Below, one piece after another: positions 33,796 to 45,814 of a DNA stretch of 64,000 nucleotides. The first letter of the stretch is position 1. Each line of letters begins with the position of its first letter. The notes under the pieces are model-generated. The model made no database searches. It was given only the letters and a program-made list of their open reading frames with translations, and was not told where the DNA came from. Source of the stretch: Calliphora vicina (lineage: Eukaryota; Arthropoda; Insecta; Diptera; Calliphoridae); contig NC_088784.1 of NCBI RefSeq assembly GCF_958450345.1, positions 83,229,747 through 83,293,746 on the forward strand. Reading direction: 5' to 3'. A program made the position numbers and the translations under genes.

Positions 33796-34235
33796 AAAAC
33801 AAGTAAGAAACTATAGTCGGTCTAGCCCGAACATATGATACCCTACACTGAGTATATAAGCAAAAACCTTTTGCTCTTAAAATTTCAACCGTTTATTTTC
33901 GTGAGTGATTTTCCGAAGTAGGCTTTACATGGGAGCTATGAACAATTACGGACCGATCAACATGTAATTAAGTAGCTTGATTTCTTTCTATACGAAACTT
34001 TTATCTGCTAAATTTTATTTGGGTAGCAATGAGATTTTTATAAGATTTATGCTCGTTGAAATGATTTTCGGGATTTGGCCCGGAAACTATGACCTGACAT
34101 GAAATTAGGTCGCTTAATTTCTATTTGAAATTAATTCAACATTTATATGAGGTTTATGCTCTTTAAAGCAATAGTTGAAGTATTCATTTGGAAGCCAAAT
34201 TTATTGTCCTTAAAATGGTGTTAATAAAATAGTTT
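33796..34235 (-). repeat. TATACCC-family copy on the minus strand, 5' truncated
   Basis: Begins (its 3' tail) with 'aaaacaagtaagaaactatagtcggtctagcccgaac', then 'gataccctacactgagtatataagcaaaaacctttt', the reverse of the 3' end at 35070-35150. One or two diverged GATCGGTCC units follow before similarity fades. Confidence 0.8.
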
Positions 34236-34414
34236 ACTTCAAAAAGGTTAAAGGTCAATTTTCGGAGTATATTATAATATATTTCAATGTAAAAAATATC
34301 AAAGACCTCGGTATTAATAACACTGTGACACAAAATCTAACTTTTCGAATCGGAATGGGATGAAACCAAAAGCAAATGAGAGCTTTAGTTTTCCACGACA
34401 AAACCCTCAAGGCT

Positions 34415-35150
34415 TTTTATACCCTACACCACCATAGTGGGGAGGGTATAATGCGTTTGTGCAGATGTTTGTAATTCCCAAAAATATTAGTCTAACACCC
34501 ACCTTAAGGTATACCGATCGACTTAGAATCACTTTCTGAGTCGATTAAACGATGTCCGTCCGTTCGTCTGGTCGGCTGGCTGGCTTGCTGTCCATGTAAA
34601 CATTGTGCGCAGAGTACAGTTCGCAATTTTGAAGATATTTCAATGAAATTTGGTACATGTTATTTTATCGGCTCAAGGACCAAGCCAATTGAAACTGGCT
34701 GACATCGGTCCATTATTTCAAATAGCCCGAAATTGGACTTTATCGGTCATAAATCTTTAATTTATATATGTATCTCCACAAATTCCGCTCCAAATAAGTT
34801 TTATATACACAAAATTCGTGTCACCAAATTTTGTTACGATCTGTCCATAATTAGTCATAGCTCCCATATAGACCCGCTTCCGAAAATCACTTTAACGTGC
34901 ATAAATCGCTTAAAAATGTTGGTATACACACAAAATTGAACATAGTTAACTTTAATATAAACATAAATCACACGACCTAATTTCATGGTGATCGGTCCAC
35001 AATTGGTCATAGCTCCCATATAAGGCCCACTTCCGAAAATTACTCACGAATATAAATTATTGATATTTTAAAAGAAAAATATTTTTACTCATTTACTTGG
35101 TGTAGGGTATTATATGGTCGGGCTTGACCGACCATACTTTCTTACTTGTT
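34415..35150 (+). repeat. TATACCCTACACC-family dispersed repeat, full-length reference copy
   Basis: Left end 'tttttataccctacaccaccatagtgggg'; right end 'ggtgtagggtattatatggtcgggcttgaccgaccatactttcttacttgtttt'-like, with an inverted TATACCCTACACCA pair and a terminal hairpin ATGGTCGGG..CCGACCAT. Inside: 'gtccgtccgttcgtctgg', then three degenerate units each with GATCGGTCCAYAATTRGTCATAGC, CATATAAGGCCCACTTCCGAAAATCA. Non-coding; the family has at least seven copies here. The tail hairpin followed by ACTTTCTTACTTG is constant between copies. Confidence 0.9.
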
Positions 35151-35990
35151 TTAGTTAGTTAGTGATTTTGGAACGCTGGCTAACAAGAAAAAATCATTAT
35201 ATTTGTGGTATCTTACTATTTTTGGGGTCGGGAATCCATTTTTCATATTTATTTTTCCTAAAAATCACGCTAGAGGGCGCTGCACAGTGGTGTAGAAAAA
35301 TAAACAGGGAAATAAATCTGTAACTTCTAAACGGTTGGTCCAATTTTAATGAAATTTCACAAGCGAAAAGAGGAAGTGTTGTCGAATTAAAGCTTTGAAT
35401 TAGGACCTCATGATTTTTTCGTTTGCTCTCTGATTTAAAAGAAAAATACATGTATAGAATTTCCTCGTCGAACACTACAAAAAACCTTGTCTTAGCTTTC
35501 AATTAAATCTTATAGCTTAGGAGATATTAGCATTTCAAAATTAAATTTTCAACATTTTTACCCATTCTACTCCAGTTTTTTAATAACAGCGGGTCCAAAT
35601 ATTTCCCGATTTTCGCTATTTTTCTTTTATTAAACTAGAAACAAATGTGTATGTAAAATAGAAAAAGAATTGTTTAAAAACCATAACTGAGTCCAAAGTT
35701 ATATGCATTATATGAATTTTAAAAATAGAAAAAATGTAATTTTTCGCTAGTTTTTTGGGATAAAAGTACTCTTTATCTTTTTAATTTATCTAAAACATTT
35801 CTTAAAAGATGTATAACAAGTTTATACTTTTTGAAAATCTAACTTTACATCAAATATCATAAATGAAAAAAAAAATTGATAATTTTTCTATACCGAGGGA
35901 ACCAGGTCCATCCAAAATACGTCTATTTGTTATATAAAAATTTTAAATATTTTTTGTTATTTTTAATGAAATATTAATTTTAAGTTTTAA
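35151..35990. other. Non-coding, with a Transib-like end at 35283
   Basis: CACAGTG at 35283-35289, then 'gtgtagaaaaataaacagggaa' and 'ataaatctgtaacttctaaacgg', resembles the terminal zones at 27380 and 30279 (reverse). The partner end was not found, so this is one end of a decayed element. The minus-strand 101-codon ORF 35502-35197 lies across this end and has no domain. Confidence 0.45.
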
Positions 35991-36262
35991 AGTAGTACAC
36001 AGAAATAAACTTAAACCATTTTGAACTTAAAAATTTAGTGCACAATTTGAAGTTGCACTCAAATTAGTGCATACAAAAAAGTTTCAATAAACTGATGATT
36101 GAATTTTTTTAAATCAACTAATTTAATTTTGAGTGCAAAATTTTTCACTAATGTTTAGTGAGGCTGCTAATTTTCAACTCATCACTAAATATGAACAAAA
36201 TGATTGCACTAATTTTGCACTATCACTAAGTATTAGTGCAAACTGCAAAATTAGTGCACTAC
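35991..36262. repeat. TTAGTGCA-motif cluster, MITE-like
   Basis: The motif TTAGTGCA or TGCACTAA occurs about eight times in both orientations over 270 bases, with 'tagtacac' at the left edge and 'tagtgcac' read inward from the right. It probably is a small inverted-repeat element. Confidence 0.5.
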
Positions 36263-36380
36263 CCCCATCTATGATGGATATTATAGCCAAAAAACGAAAA
36301 AATGCCATTTTTGGGATTTTTCAAGACTTTTTTTTGAGAATTTCGGGATTTGTGGTGTTTACTTAATTTTGAGGATATAG
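36263..36380 (+). repeat. mariner 5' flank-like fragment
   Basis: 'tttgtggtgtttacttaattttgaggatatagttatata' matches the leader directly upstream of the mariner at 60071-60108 ('tttgtggtgtttactcatttttgaggctgtgtgtatata'). A 'gggatttttcaagacttttttttgagaatttcgggattt' block also occurs at 50881-50915. No transposase codons follow. Confidence 0.55.
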
Positions 36381-38635
36381 TTATATAGTTAAATTATCAG
36401 CCTCATGTCCGATGATATATCATAGGTATATTTAGCAGATTGCTCTTAAATTTAGCAATAGTTAGTTTTAGCTAATAAGGAACAAAATAAGATCTATCTA
36501 AAGCTAATCCATTTTTTAAGGGCATGTCTAATGTACATAAAAATAGACATCTGATCTGGACTAGAAATTCCGAAAGATATGAACTTTCCTAAGAGTTGCA
36601 AAATCACTATCCATTCCAGTGCACAAAGCTGCAGTAGAGTGTACTCACAAAGTACAATAAAAAAGGTTAAAATGTTTAAGTTTAATTTTTTTCTAAAATA
36701 TGAGAAAAACATCTAAATTATAAAAATCATTATTCTGAAACAAAATACTTAATATATTCCCAAACATAATACAAAAAAAGCAATCCTGTGTTTATTTTAC
36801 AAGTGTGCTGCTGTTGAGAATAAAGGTGGTCGTACTCATTATCCTTGGTGGTTGGTTAGACACACAAATTCCACGTTATAATAAGGTATGTTATTTATAC
36901 AATAAAAACATTATTTTCTAAAACGTTTACAAGTTTTAATGATTTTTTTTTTCTGCTTTAGATTTTTCGTACTTATTAAAAGGATAATGATAAATGATGT
37001 GCGGAGAAGTAAAAAAAATATAACAACTTTTTTGTAGGAAAAACCATAGAAAACATATTTTTTTAAAATAAATATTTGTATTGTCTTGATAATCAGTAAT
37101 CCCGGTATTGTTTACTTTTTTTTTGACATTCATAATAATTGCCCAACGTCAAGTGGGTGGTTGGCGTAATGTAGCGGTGGTGATTTTATAGACATTCGCT
37201 TAGGGTTTTCTTATTTCTTCTTGCTTATTTCGAGGGGCTTTACTATTTAAGGATTTATTCCATAATTAATGATAATAAGGCTATTATAGGTACATATACA
37301 ATATTTCCAAGTAAATAACCTTTCATAAGCAAAAGCAAATTTTCATCATAAATTTTAATTTTTTTTCAAGGATTTTCGGTATTTCTTTTTTGGTTGAGAA
37401 TTTCAAAGTCTTTTATTATTCCTAGAAAATGAAGCTTTCATACGCTTAATTTATCACAAGGTTTAATGAGTCTACGTGCAATGCATATCGATTTAAATTG
37501 ATAGAAAAATATCTTAGTTTTTGGTGCTGAAAACCTTTAAAAATAAGCAGATTTTTTTGTTCTGCATATAACATCACGTATTGTTAGATGAAGCTTAAAA
37601 ATTACCACAAACATGTTAATTACATGGTCAAGTTGTCAGGAAAAAAAGGTGGGTTTTTTAAATTTGAAAAGCCATTTTTTAAATGGATGATATTTAAGTA
37701 TAGTTACTCGTCTAGAACGTATGTTTTAGAAAACTTTTAAAATTTGTGTGCTTTTCCAGGATATGAATGTTACTGCTTGTTCCACGGTCTGGCTTTAATC
37801 CTGCTACATATTGAACCAACAGATAGTATCACATAGTTTTTAAATTACATAAATATCGTGCTAATTCAAGATGGATTTGACATGATTTAAGGCGACTATA
37901 TTCAAAGTCCATTATTAAAAATTCAACGATTTTTCTTCTATTTTATAACCATCCAAAGATGGCCTTAAAAATCATAGATTAGTTCTAGAAATATATGTTT
38001 GCATAACTTAAATAGAGCAAATTGTCTATTGATTAAATATTTCCATTAGGTCGCACCCAAAAAAAACTATAAATACAAGTTTCTAAATTGTAAAAAAAAA
38101 CAACAAATACAAATTATTATTACTAAGAAACTTCATTTAGCACTTGAAATAATTAACAATAGTTAAATAAGAAATGAAAGAACAAAGTTTTAACACAATT
38201 TCATACCGAGTTAATTGATTTATCTGATAGTGTTTTTTGTGTAAATTGATATATAATGACAGGCGTACATTCAGACATACATACATACATATATTTGATA
38301 CAAGTATAAACATTTATACACTTGAAAATCAATATGTATTTATCAGGTGAGTTATCAGCAAATCATTTCACTTCTATTCAGCTATTAAATTATTTATTTT
38401 TTCGGATTGCACTATAGATGAACACGATGGTGATGACAATGATAATGGCAAATGTTACAGGTGTGGAAATGACAATGAAATTGATCGGCGAGATAAAGAT
38501 GTTTAGGTGAGAGACAGTGTCAGGTAATTATTATAATGTTGGGTGAGCGTTTTGGGTCTGATAATGAATTTTAATTTGCTGTATAAATAACATAGTACAA
38601 CACGAAAAAATATAACCATATTCGGACCAAAAAAA
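36381..38635. other. Non-coding stretch
   Basis: AT-rich. (CATA)n near 38277-38291. A GATGGTGATGACAATGATAATGG run near 38425-38447. ORFs of 65-72 codons lack domains. Confidence 0.5.
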
Positions 38636-38639
38636 TAGA

Positions 38640-39305
38640 CCCGTGTCTCCCAGTTTTGCCCAAAGTCATGCACCTTTTTACGGGCCCCAAAGTTTTGGGG
38701 CATCAGTGTCATTTTTCAAAAAAAGTGATAATTTTCTCAGGCTCATATCTTGGAAACAGTTCGAAATTTTGATTTACTCAATGATGCAAAGTTATAACCC
38801 TTGTCATAAAGAACTTAAAAAATCGATTTTTTACAGTTTTTTCCCTGTTCAGGTTCATAGGTAGCAAACTGGTCAAAATTCAAGGAAACAATCAACTACA
38901 AAAATATACCTAAGATCTCAATAAATAACTTTCTAGAACATATGAACGTCCTAGGAATGATTCTTAACACCGTTTCTTTAAGTCTAAAGGAATTAAGTGT
39001 TTTGGGCCAGAAACTATTAAATTATTATAAACTAAAGCATACTTTTAGGCAGCTTTAAAAATTTATTTCTAAATTTATTTCGATTTTTTAAAATTCTTTG
39101 CGATTTTGATCTTGATGAAGTTTCCTGATATTATATGTTTATATTTTTGTTATTTATAACAAGTGCTACAACTTTGCCTTAGAGAGTAAATCAAAATTTC
39201 GAACTGTTTGAGCCTGAGAAAATTATCGCTTTTTTGCAAAAATGACACCGAGGCCTTAAATCTTTGGGGGCCCATTAAAAAAATTGCAACGTCGTTATGT
39301 TTTCG
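38640..39305. mobile_element. Foldback-type inverted repeat
   Basis: 38670-38815 ('gcacctttttacgggccccaaag', 'tgtcatttttcaaaaaaagtgataattttctcaggctca', 'gttcgaaattttgatttact') returns inverted at 39160-39290 ('agtaaatcaaaatttcgaactgtttgagcctgagaaaattatc', 'atgacaccgaggcc', 'ctttgggggccca'). The spacer is about 350 bases. Arms differ by substitutions and small indels. No transposase. The ORFs at 38643 (plus) and 39332 (minus) are the same arm read from both copies. Confidence 0.75.
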
Positions 39306-39479
39306 ATATTGTCTTATGTTGTTATAATACAAAAAACTACTCGCATTATACTTTTGGCATCACCGTCGGGAAGCTTGACTTTATTTTATGGTATATTTTA
39401 GTCAATAGTCAAGGTCATAAGTGATTTTTGTATAGATCAGCAAATAACGAACTCTGCGAAAAGTATTCAGAAAAGCAAG

Positions 39480-40870
39480 AACACAAATTGTAGTTTGAGC
39501 ATGGGTTAAACAAGAAAAGTTGTGACAAGATGCACACTGCAAGAGAAGTAATATCTAGACTTAAAGCTCAAAATGACATGATAAGTGACCTGCTGAAATC
39601 AGCATGGCACAAACACAACGGCATATGTTAAACACGTTGAAAACTAAATTGATACTTTTACAACAAATAAATTGCCATAGATTTACACTCCAAGCTTTCA
39701 CATGGATTACAGATGAGGCACTCCTTATCTTGTACATATATTGGATTATTATATCTGTAAGGAGGTTATTACATATATTCTGAGCAACGATGATTTTTTA
39801 CGGTAGAGAGCAGCTGTCATAGCTCTCCTGTCAGCTATTTTAGGAAATTTTTTCTGATGAACTTGGCCTCTTGGTACCTTTCAGGTTTGCCAATGCCTGT
39901 TCCGTTTTTCATGCTGAAATGTACGCCATAGATAGAGTCGGTGTAAGAATTTGCCCGACGTCGAAGCATTTAATTCCAACATAATAGAGACGAAATGTTG
40001 GAGCCCGACTTAAACATCAACTTGTCAAGTAGGTAAGTATCCAAGGACACGTAGACATCCAGCATAAAAAAATTACCAATTAATTCCAAATGAAGGGATT
40101 GTCCTGTAAATTGCGATGCATAGGATGTTTGTAGTTGCGATACCAAATATTATCGATGAATGAGCATTCAAATCTAAAGAACGTATGTAGTCCACGAGTT
40201 CTTAAGATTTTTTAGAACGGCAGAAGGGTATCGGAATAAGCGTCTCTGTTATTGCACAGAAATTTTGAAGTTATAATAACTGAAAGGGATTACGGTTCGG
40301 ATCTGGTTTCACCGATAGTTCTTAATAGGTAAATGATAAAACCAATACCGGAACCTATCCGCAAATTTTAGGGGGAGATTTAATCCATTATAATTTGTGT
40401 CGCTAAGTGTTTGAGAATAAGATTAAGGTGATTCAGGATATGTGTGATATCGAATCGATAGGTTATACTGGGAAGTATCCTAATTAGAGATCATTACATA
40501 TTAGAAGAAACTCGGTGCACATAATTGGTTGACCTTGATGCGGCGAGTTCATAAAAGGTTCCATACTGGGGACGAAGGAGAAATTTTTTTGGTCAGAAAA
40601 CGAGCCTGGAACGCAGCCTTTCTTTGGCAACACACGAGTTATGCTAGAGAGTGGATTTATTTACCAGTTAAGGGATAAATCCCAAAAGCTCGAATCAAGC
40701 GATCATAGAGTACTAACGGGATTATTTACAGGATATCTTCTTTTTAGATGCCATAATATTGCTTTGGTAAAATGGAATGAGCCATTCTCCCAAGCTCACC
40801 TGTTTGGTATGAGCTTGGGACTACAAAGCCAATGAGCTTTGCTGGTTTTATTGTGAAGCTTAGGGCCTAG
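39480..40870 (+). pseudogene. Heavily degraded LINE with RNase H and C-terminal traces
   Basis: In the frame near 39905, VFHAEMYAIDRVG resembles the start of the RNase H domain of I/LOA-type LINEs (VFQAEIYAI pattern). Downstream, the ORF 40641-40835 reads SDHRVLTGLFTGYLLFR, like the post-RNase H SRRDVRxLTGFLTGHxxL region of those proteins. Everything between is broken. No endonuclease or RT core is recognisable. Tentative, based on two motifs in the right order and spacing. Confidence 0.4.
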
Positions 40871-41186
40871 TGATTGTTTAATATGGAAATGATTGTTTAA
40901 TATGGAAAACACAATGAAAATATCAAAAATTTCAAAAAATTGTTTTCATAAAAATTTTATTGTTTTCGAAAGTCAAATCAACATCTACAAATGCTGGTGT
41001 TCATATTGTTCAGATTACGAAGATTATCGTAAATTTACATGTACACAACCCAAATGTAAACAATAGAACCTAATAGAGCGTAAAAATACTGCCAAAGGAA
41101 ATGTTATGGTCAGTTTTTGACATTTATGATCGGTATACTCTGGCAAATAATAATTAATAGATTGACGCTTCAACAACGCTACGATC

Positions 41187-42180
41187 CATAGTAGAAAAAT
41201 AGAAGGTAGTTTCATTCTCTCTTTATTTTTTAAAATTCTACGTCTGACATGCTTAAGGATTTTGACGTTTTCGTTAAAATAGTAATACCATATTAATTAA
41301 AAATTTTCCCATATATTCTTTGAAGTTTGTGAAAAAATTAATACATCATTTTCATTAATTTGAAAAATATTAAAAAAATATAAAAAATATTTACTATCAA
41401 ATTGGGATCAAAGGTAAGATTTTCATTTTCAAATATTTCAAAGCTAATTTGTGAACATTATTTTAAGATTTAACAAACATGAGTTGCATTTTCCCCAACT
41501 GCGAAAATACTAAATATTTTTGCAAAAATTCAAATGTATATTTTTTTGAAGTCCCTACATTACCTAACAAACGACAACAGTGGCTGGATGTATGTAAAAC
41601 TTGCGAAGAAGATTTGCCAAAAGAGCCAATGGTGTGCTCCGACCATTTCCTTAAAAGCAATATTTCAGTTAATACAAAACGTGTGAGATTGGATAGAAAA
41701 TTATACATATACAAATTTATTGTCAGAGGGTTTTTTTTTAAATTTAATGAAAATTCTTTGCCAGGTAGCCCAAATTATATGTTAAATTTGTTAAATTTAA
41801 CTAATGTAAATTTGGATAAAAAAATTGCTAAAAGGTTTTATCTTGGGAGAACATATTTTCGAATTCGGTTTTTAAACCGCCATTTAAAAGATACAAAATA
41901 TGTTCATAGTAATAAAAAAATGAAAAAAATTCTTACTTAATATACCTATAAAAATGTTAGGAATTGAGTCATTAACTTTCAACACAACATACTTAATACA
42001 TTTTTATTTAAATACTAAATTATAAATTACACATTTTTTGTAAAAAATTTCTCTAAAACAAAAATCATTTTTAGGAATGTGGCAACGCTTTTTATAATGC
42101 TCACAAAATAAGGAAACTTCAAAAAACCTTATTTGAAAAAAAAAAAATTGATTGAAACTACCTTCTATATTTTTATCATG
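41187..42180. mobile_element. P-element-like transposon, 31-bp ends, perfect 8-bp target duplication
   Basis: The element is 994 bases. The ends are inverted over 31 positions with 26 matches; the right end read inward starts CATGATAAAAATATAGAAGG, the left CATAGTAGAAAAATAGAAGG. The canonical Drosophila P terminus is also 31 bp and starts CATGATGAAATAACATAAGG. The 8-bp duplication CTACGATC is exact (41179-41186 and 42181-42188), the size P elements make. It carries a THAP-domain ORF and lacks room for the catalytic part of a P transposase. P-related elements are known from calyptrate flies, including Lucilia. Confidence 0.88.
41479..41940 (+). CDS. THAP-domain protein, P-transposase N-terminus-like
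   Basis: The ORF has 153 codons. Residues 3-57 form a THAP-type zinc finger: Cys3-x4-Cys8, Pro26, Trp35 and Cys53-x2-His56-Phe57 (MVCSDHF), a DNA-binding module found at the N-terminus of P-element transposases and many metazoan proteins. The remaining 95 residues are basic, rich in Leu/Asn/Lys, with NYMLNLLNLTNVNL as a possible coiled segment. The start is the first ATG, with THAP cysteine at position 3 as usual. It lies inside the 994-bp P-like element about 290 bases from its left end. Full P transposase is about five times longer, so the product could only bind DNA and, by analogy with truncated P derivatives, might repress transposition; that is inference. A host-captured THAP gene is the alternative. 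Confidence 0.7.
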   Translation: MSCIFPNCENTKYFCKNSNVYFFEVPTLPNKRQQWLDVCKTCEEDLPKEPMVCSDHFLKSNISVNTKRVRLDRKLYIYKFIVRGFFFKFNENSLPGSPNYMLNLLNLTNVNLDKKIAKRFYLGRTYFRIRFLNRHLKDTKYVHSNKKMKKILT

Positions 42181-42188
42181 CTACGATC

Positions 42189-42400
42189 TAATTATAGATG
42201 ACAGTTTTATTGCAAACGTGTTTTCATCGATGAGGCTCATTTTTGTGTTAACAAAAAAACAAAAAGACTCCATTACATCCAAAATATTGACACCTTGGTG
42301 TAACAATTGACGCCAAAATTATTAGTGTTATTCGTGACATACATGCTCAAAAAATTGCCCAAAATTAGACGCCCAGAATGCGTTATTTTTTTACAATTTG
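42189..42400 (+). pseudogene. Possible Tc1/mariner-type transposase scrap flanking the P-like insertion
   Basis: 'ttttcatcgatgaggctcatttttgtgttaacaaa' reads VFIDEAHFCVNKKTKR, similar to the VIFxDExHF box of Tc1/mariner-type transposases. The P-like element would then have inserted just upstream of it. Only one motif supports this. Confidence 0.3.
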
Positions 42401-43264
42401 CAAATCTATCGGGCTTATAAATATGCCTTTACTAAACTTTTAGGTTCATAATGATAGATTTTTGCAACAAATATATAAATTGAGGTACTTTTACAATGAG
42501 GTACCTTTACCTTTACAAACAGGGCCAACCTAATCAGCATAATAAGTTATAATAGACAACTTAGGGACATGAAAATGATTTATAAAAGTATGTTCACATT
42601 GTTGAAACAATTGACGAACAAAGCGTAACCACTGAAAAAACAATATTTTTTTTTTCCATTGGTCCAATATTTATTTCAATAAACATTCTTTAGTTTAGAA
42701 AACATCACAATATAAGATCATTATTATATAGTTTGGCATTCTATAGTATAGAATCTATACTCTTACAAAAGTCATCTAATATCAAATAAACCTGTGTTGA
42801 ATATATTTCTTAGGTTTTCTTCGTCAATGTGAACGTATCTTATATGTATGAGTTGATAAAAATAAACTTAAATAAAACGTTTCAATTATTCCTGTTTTTA
42901 TTTGAGATACATTTAAGACGAAAAATGAAAACATGATATCGATTTGTAAATTTTGTATGTGATAAACAATAAACAGATATATAGATACAAACACAGAAAC
43001 CCACCTACATGTTCTTACCTGTACTTATTTAATGTATTTATATTTGTATAACATTCTCGATTCCATTGATGAAATGTCATTGGCTGAACAGGTGATAAGC
43101 ACAGAATCATAAGTACAAATATAAAAGAAGAAAAAATATGATAAACATAAAGAAAAGGAAACTTGTGTTAGGAAATACATTGCTTTTTTTTTGTATAGAT
43201 TTTAGGATGATTAAAAAAAGATGCCGCCAAACATTGTCAATCTTCTTGTTAGCACTTTTTTGTT
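42401..43264. other. Non-coding stretch
   Basis: AT-rich; no domains, repeat ends or RNA genes seen. Confidence 0.45.
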
Positions 43265-45395
43265 TTTATACCCTCCACCACCATAAGTGGTGAATGAGGG
43301 TATATATAAGTTTGTCATTCCGTGTGTAACATTGAGAAATATTCATCTGAGACCTAAAAAAGTATATATATTATTGATCCTTATGAAATTCTAAGTCGAT
43401 TGAGCCATGTCCGTCTGTCTGTCCGTCTGTCCGTCTGTGTAAAACACGCTCACGTCCAAAATACGCAAACAAACTTAGTAGAGTTGCAAGAAAAATGTTT
43501 ATTATTGTCCTAAGCAGTTTGGTATTGAAAATCAGCGAAATCGGTACAGTGGAACCAAAGTTATGAATGAAAATGTGGGACAACCTCAAAAAAAAATTGA
43601 TAATTTTCACATATTTTTGGACATTTTTTGTAAATATATTGCAGCTAAAATCATAAAATTTTGCACTCGTTACTTTTATGATAAAAGGAGAAACTCTGGT
43701 GAAAATTATAAGAATCGGTCCATGATTTCTCCTAGCCCCCATACAAATTTTTTCCCGAAATATGGTTCTATGGTCTATAAATGCCTACAAAATAGGAATA
43801 TCCACATGAAATTCAGCAAAAATAAGTTTCGTGGTAAAAGAAATTATATTACAAAATTTTTCGTGGATCGGCCCATATTTGACCATAGCCCCCATATAAA
43901 GTACACTTCCGAAAATCTCTTAAATAAGCATAAATGTCTTATAAATATCGCTATCAAGTTGAAATTCGACATAAATAATCCCCATATACACCAAAATCGC
44001 TGTTCCTAATTCTATGAAGATCGGCCGATAATTGGTTATAGCTCCCATATAAGGACCACTTCCGAAAAACACAATAACCTACATAAATATCTAAAAAATA
44101 TCAATATAAAAACAAAATTTCACACAGATCCGTAATTTATATTTAGGAATCATACTACAGGATTTTGTGAATGTCGGTGCATATTTGACCATAGCTCCCA
44201 TATAAGGTCCACTTCCAAAAATCAGTTAAGTACTCATAAATCTCTTATATATACCTTTATCATGCTAAAATTCGACAAAAATTATACTCATATATATAGA
44301 TATCACTGTACCAAATTTTATGCAGATTGGCCGATAATTGATCATAGCTCCCCTATAAGGCCCATTTCCGAAAAAAGATATTAACCTTAAAAAATATTTA
44401 AAACATATCGATATCAAAATTAAATTACGCACAGATCAGTAATTTGTATCCAGTAATAATCTGGATTTTGTGAATATCGGTCCATATTTAACCGTAGCTC
44501 TCATATAAGGTCCATTCCCGAAAATCACTAAAATCCTCATAAATTTCTTACAAATATAGTTATCAGATTGAAATTCGAAACAAATTTATTCAATATATAC
44601 AAAAATCGATATACCAAATTTTATGATGATAGGCCCATAATTGGTCATAGCCTCCATATAAGAACTACTTCAGGAAACACATTAACCTGCACAAATATCC
44701 AAAAAAAATCTATACTGAACCAGATCATTAATTTGTATCCTAGAATCGTACTACAAGATTTTTTAAATATTGGTCCATAATTCGGCGTAGCTCCCATATA
44801 TGGTCCACTCTTGTTAATATCGTTATTTATATGAAATTCTACAAAAATAGCCCTCAAATACTTAGGACCATAATAGGTCATAGTATCCATATATTAAACG
44901 AAAATAGTACACAGTTCAGTAATTTGTATTCAAAAATTATAATACTGAATTTTGTGAATATTGGTCCATAACTGGCCACAACTGTCATATAAATACATAA
45001 AAATCACGTTAAAATATTTTATGACAATCGAATCATAATAGGTCATAGCTCCCACATAAGTCCCACAACCAAATATTTTGAAATTTGTCTAAATGTATTT
45101 GTATACTTTTTTTATACTCTGTTTCTTCACTTGAAGTTAAAAGGGAAAAATGTTGATCCAAACGTATTAACTAATTATTAAGTATATAAATTGTTAAATT
45201 TCATACGTTCTACTAGGGATTTCAGTTATAAATTGCTGAGTTAGATACAATTTTTTGTACATTTGAAATAAAATATCTTCTTCGTAAACTAGTCTTTCTA
45301 ACAATTGTTATATTATTTCAGTTGTTATACCATCATATTTAGGTGAAGGGTATTTAAGATTCGGCACGGCCGAATATAGTACTCTTACTTGTTTT
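43265..45395 (+). repeat. TATACCCTCCACC-family dispersed repeat, full-length 2.1-kb copy
   Basis: Left end 'tttttataccctccaccaccataagtggtgaatgagggtatata'; next 'ttccgtgtgtaacattgagaaat', 'ccgtctgtctgtccgtctgtc'; then about ten degenerate 140-160-base units, each with a 'gatcggtccatatttgaccatagctcccatataaggtccacttccgaaaatc' core (43710, 43865, 44020, 44178, 44325, 44475, 44625, 44765, 44865, 44955, 45025); right end 'ggtgaagggtatttaagattcggcacggccgaatatagtactcttacttg'. The terminal hairpin TTCGGCACGGCCGAA precedes an ACTCTTACTTG tail, parallel to the TATACCCTACACC family. ORFs of 70-148 codons within it are periodic readings of the unit. Confidence 0.88.
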
Positions 45396-45814
45396 TCTAT
45401 TGTGTTGCCTTATCAGTTGCGGCATTTAATATAAAGTTTATTGATTATGTTGTCATGAAATGTGTTTAACAAACTTTATATCACAGAATATTATCTATTT
45501 CTATTATTGGAAGAAGAAACCTAGTATAAATGTTGAATAGTATAATACATATTGCCCTAATATGTGATTTTAATGATACTAGAAGGAATTGGATATAAAA
45601 TTGTTTGACATATCATGATTTAGCATGGGACCGATTATTTTTTAAAAATACATTTTGTAGACTATTTTCTAATATTTAATTTCAGATAATTTATATGGGT
45701 TGCTTATTTAAGTGTTCATAATTAGAATTTTTTTAGTATATTGCTAACCCTGGGATCAAAACTGTCTAGTACAGTAATATTAGACATCTACACTAAAAAT
45801 TACTGAAAATATAA
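45396..45814. other. Short non-coding spacer
   Basis: AT-rich, nothing recognised. Confidence 0.4.

Noticed and set aside
35283..35289. A third complete Transib-like element starting here
   Set aside because: Only one heptamer end was found within 1.5 kb and no 5-bp duplication could be paired; recorded only as a single end.
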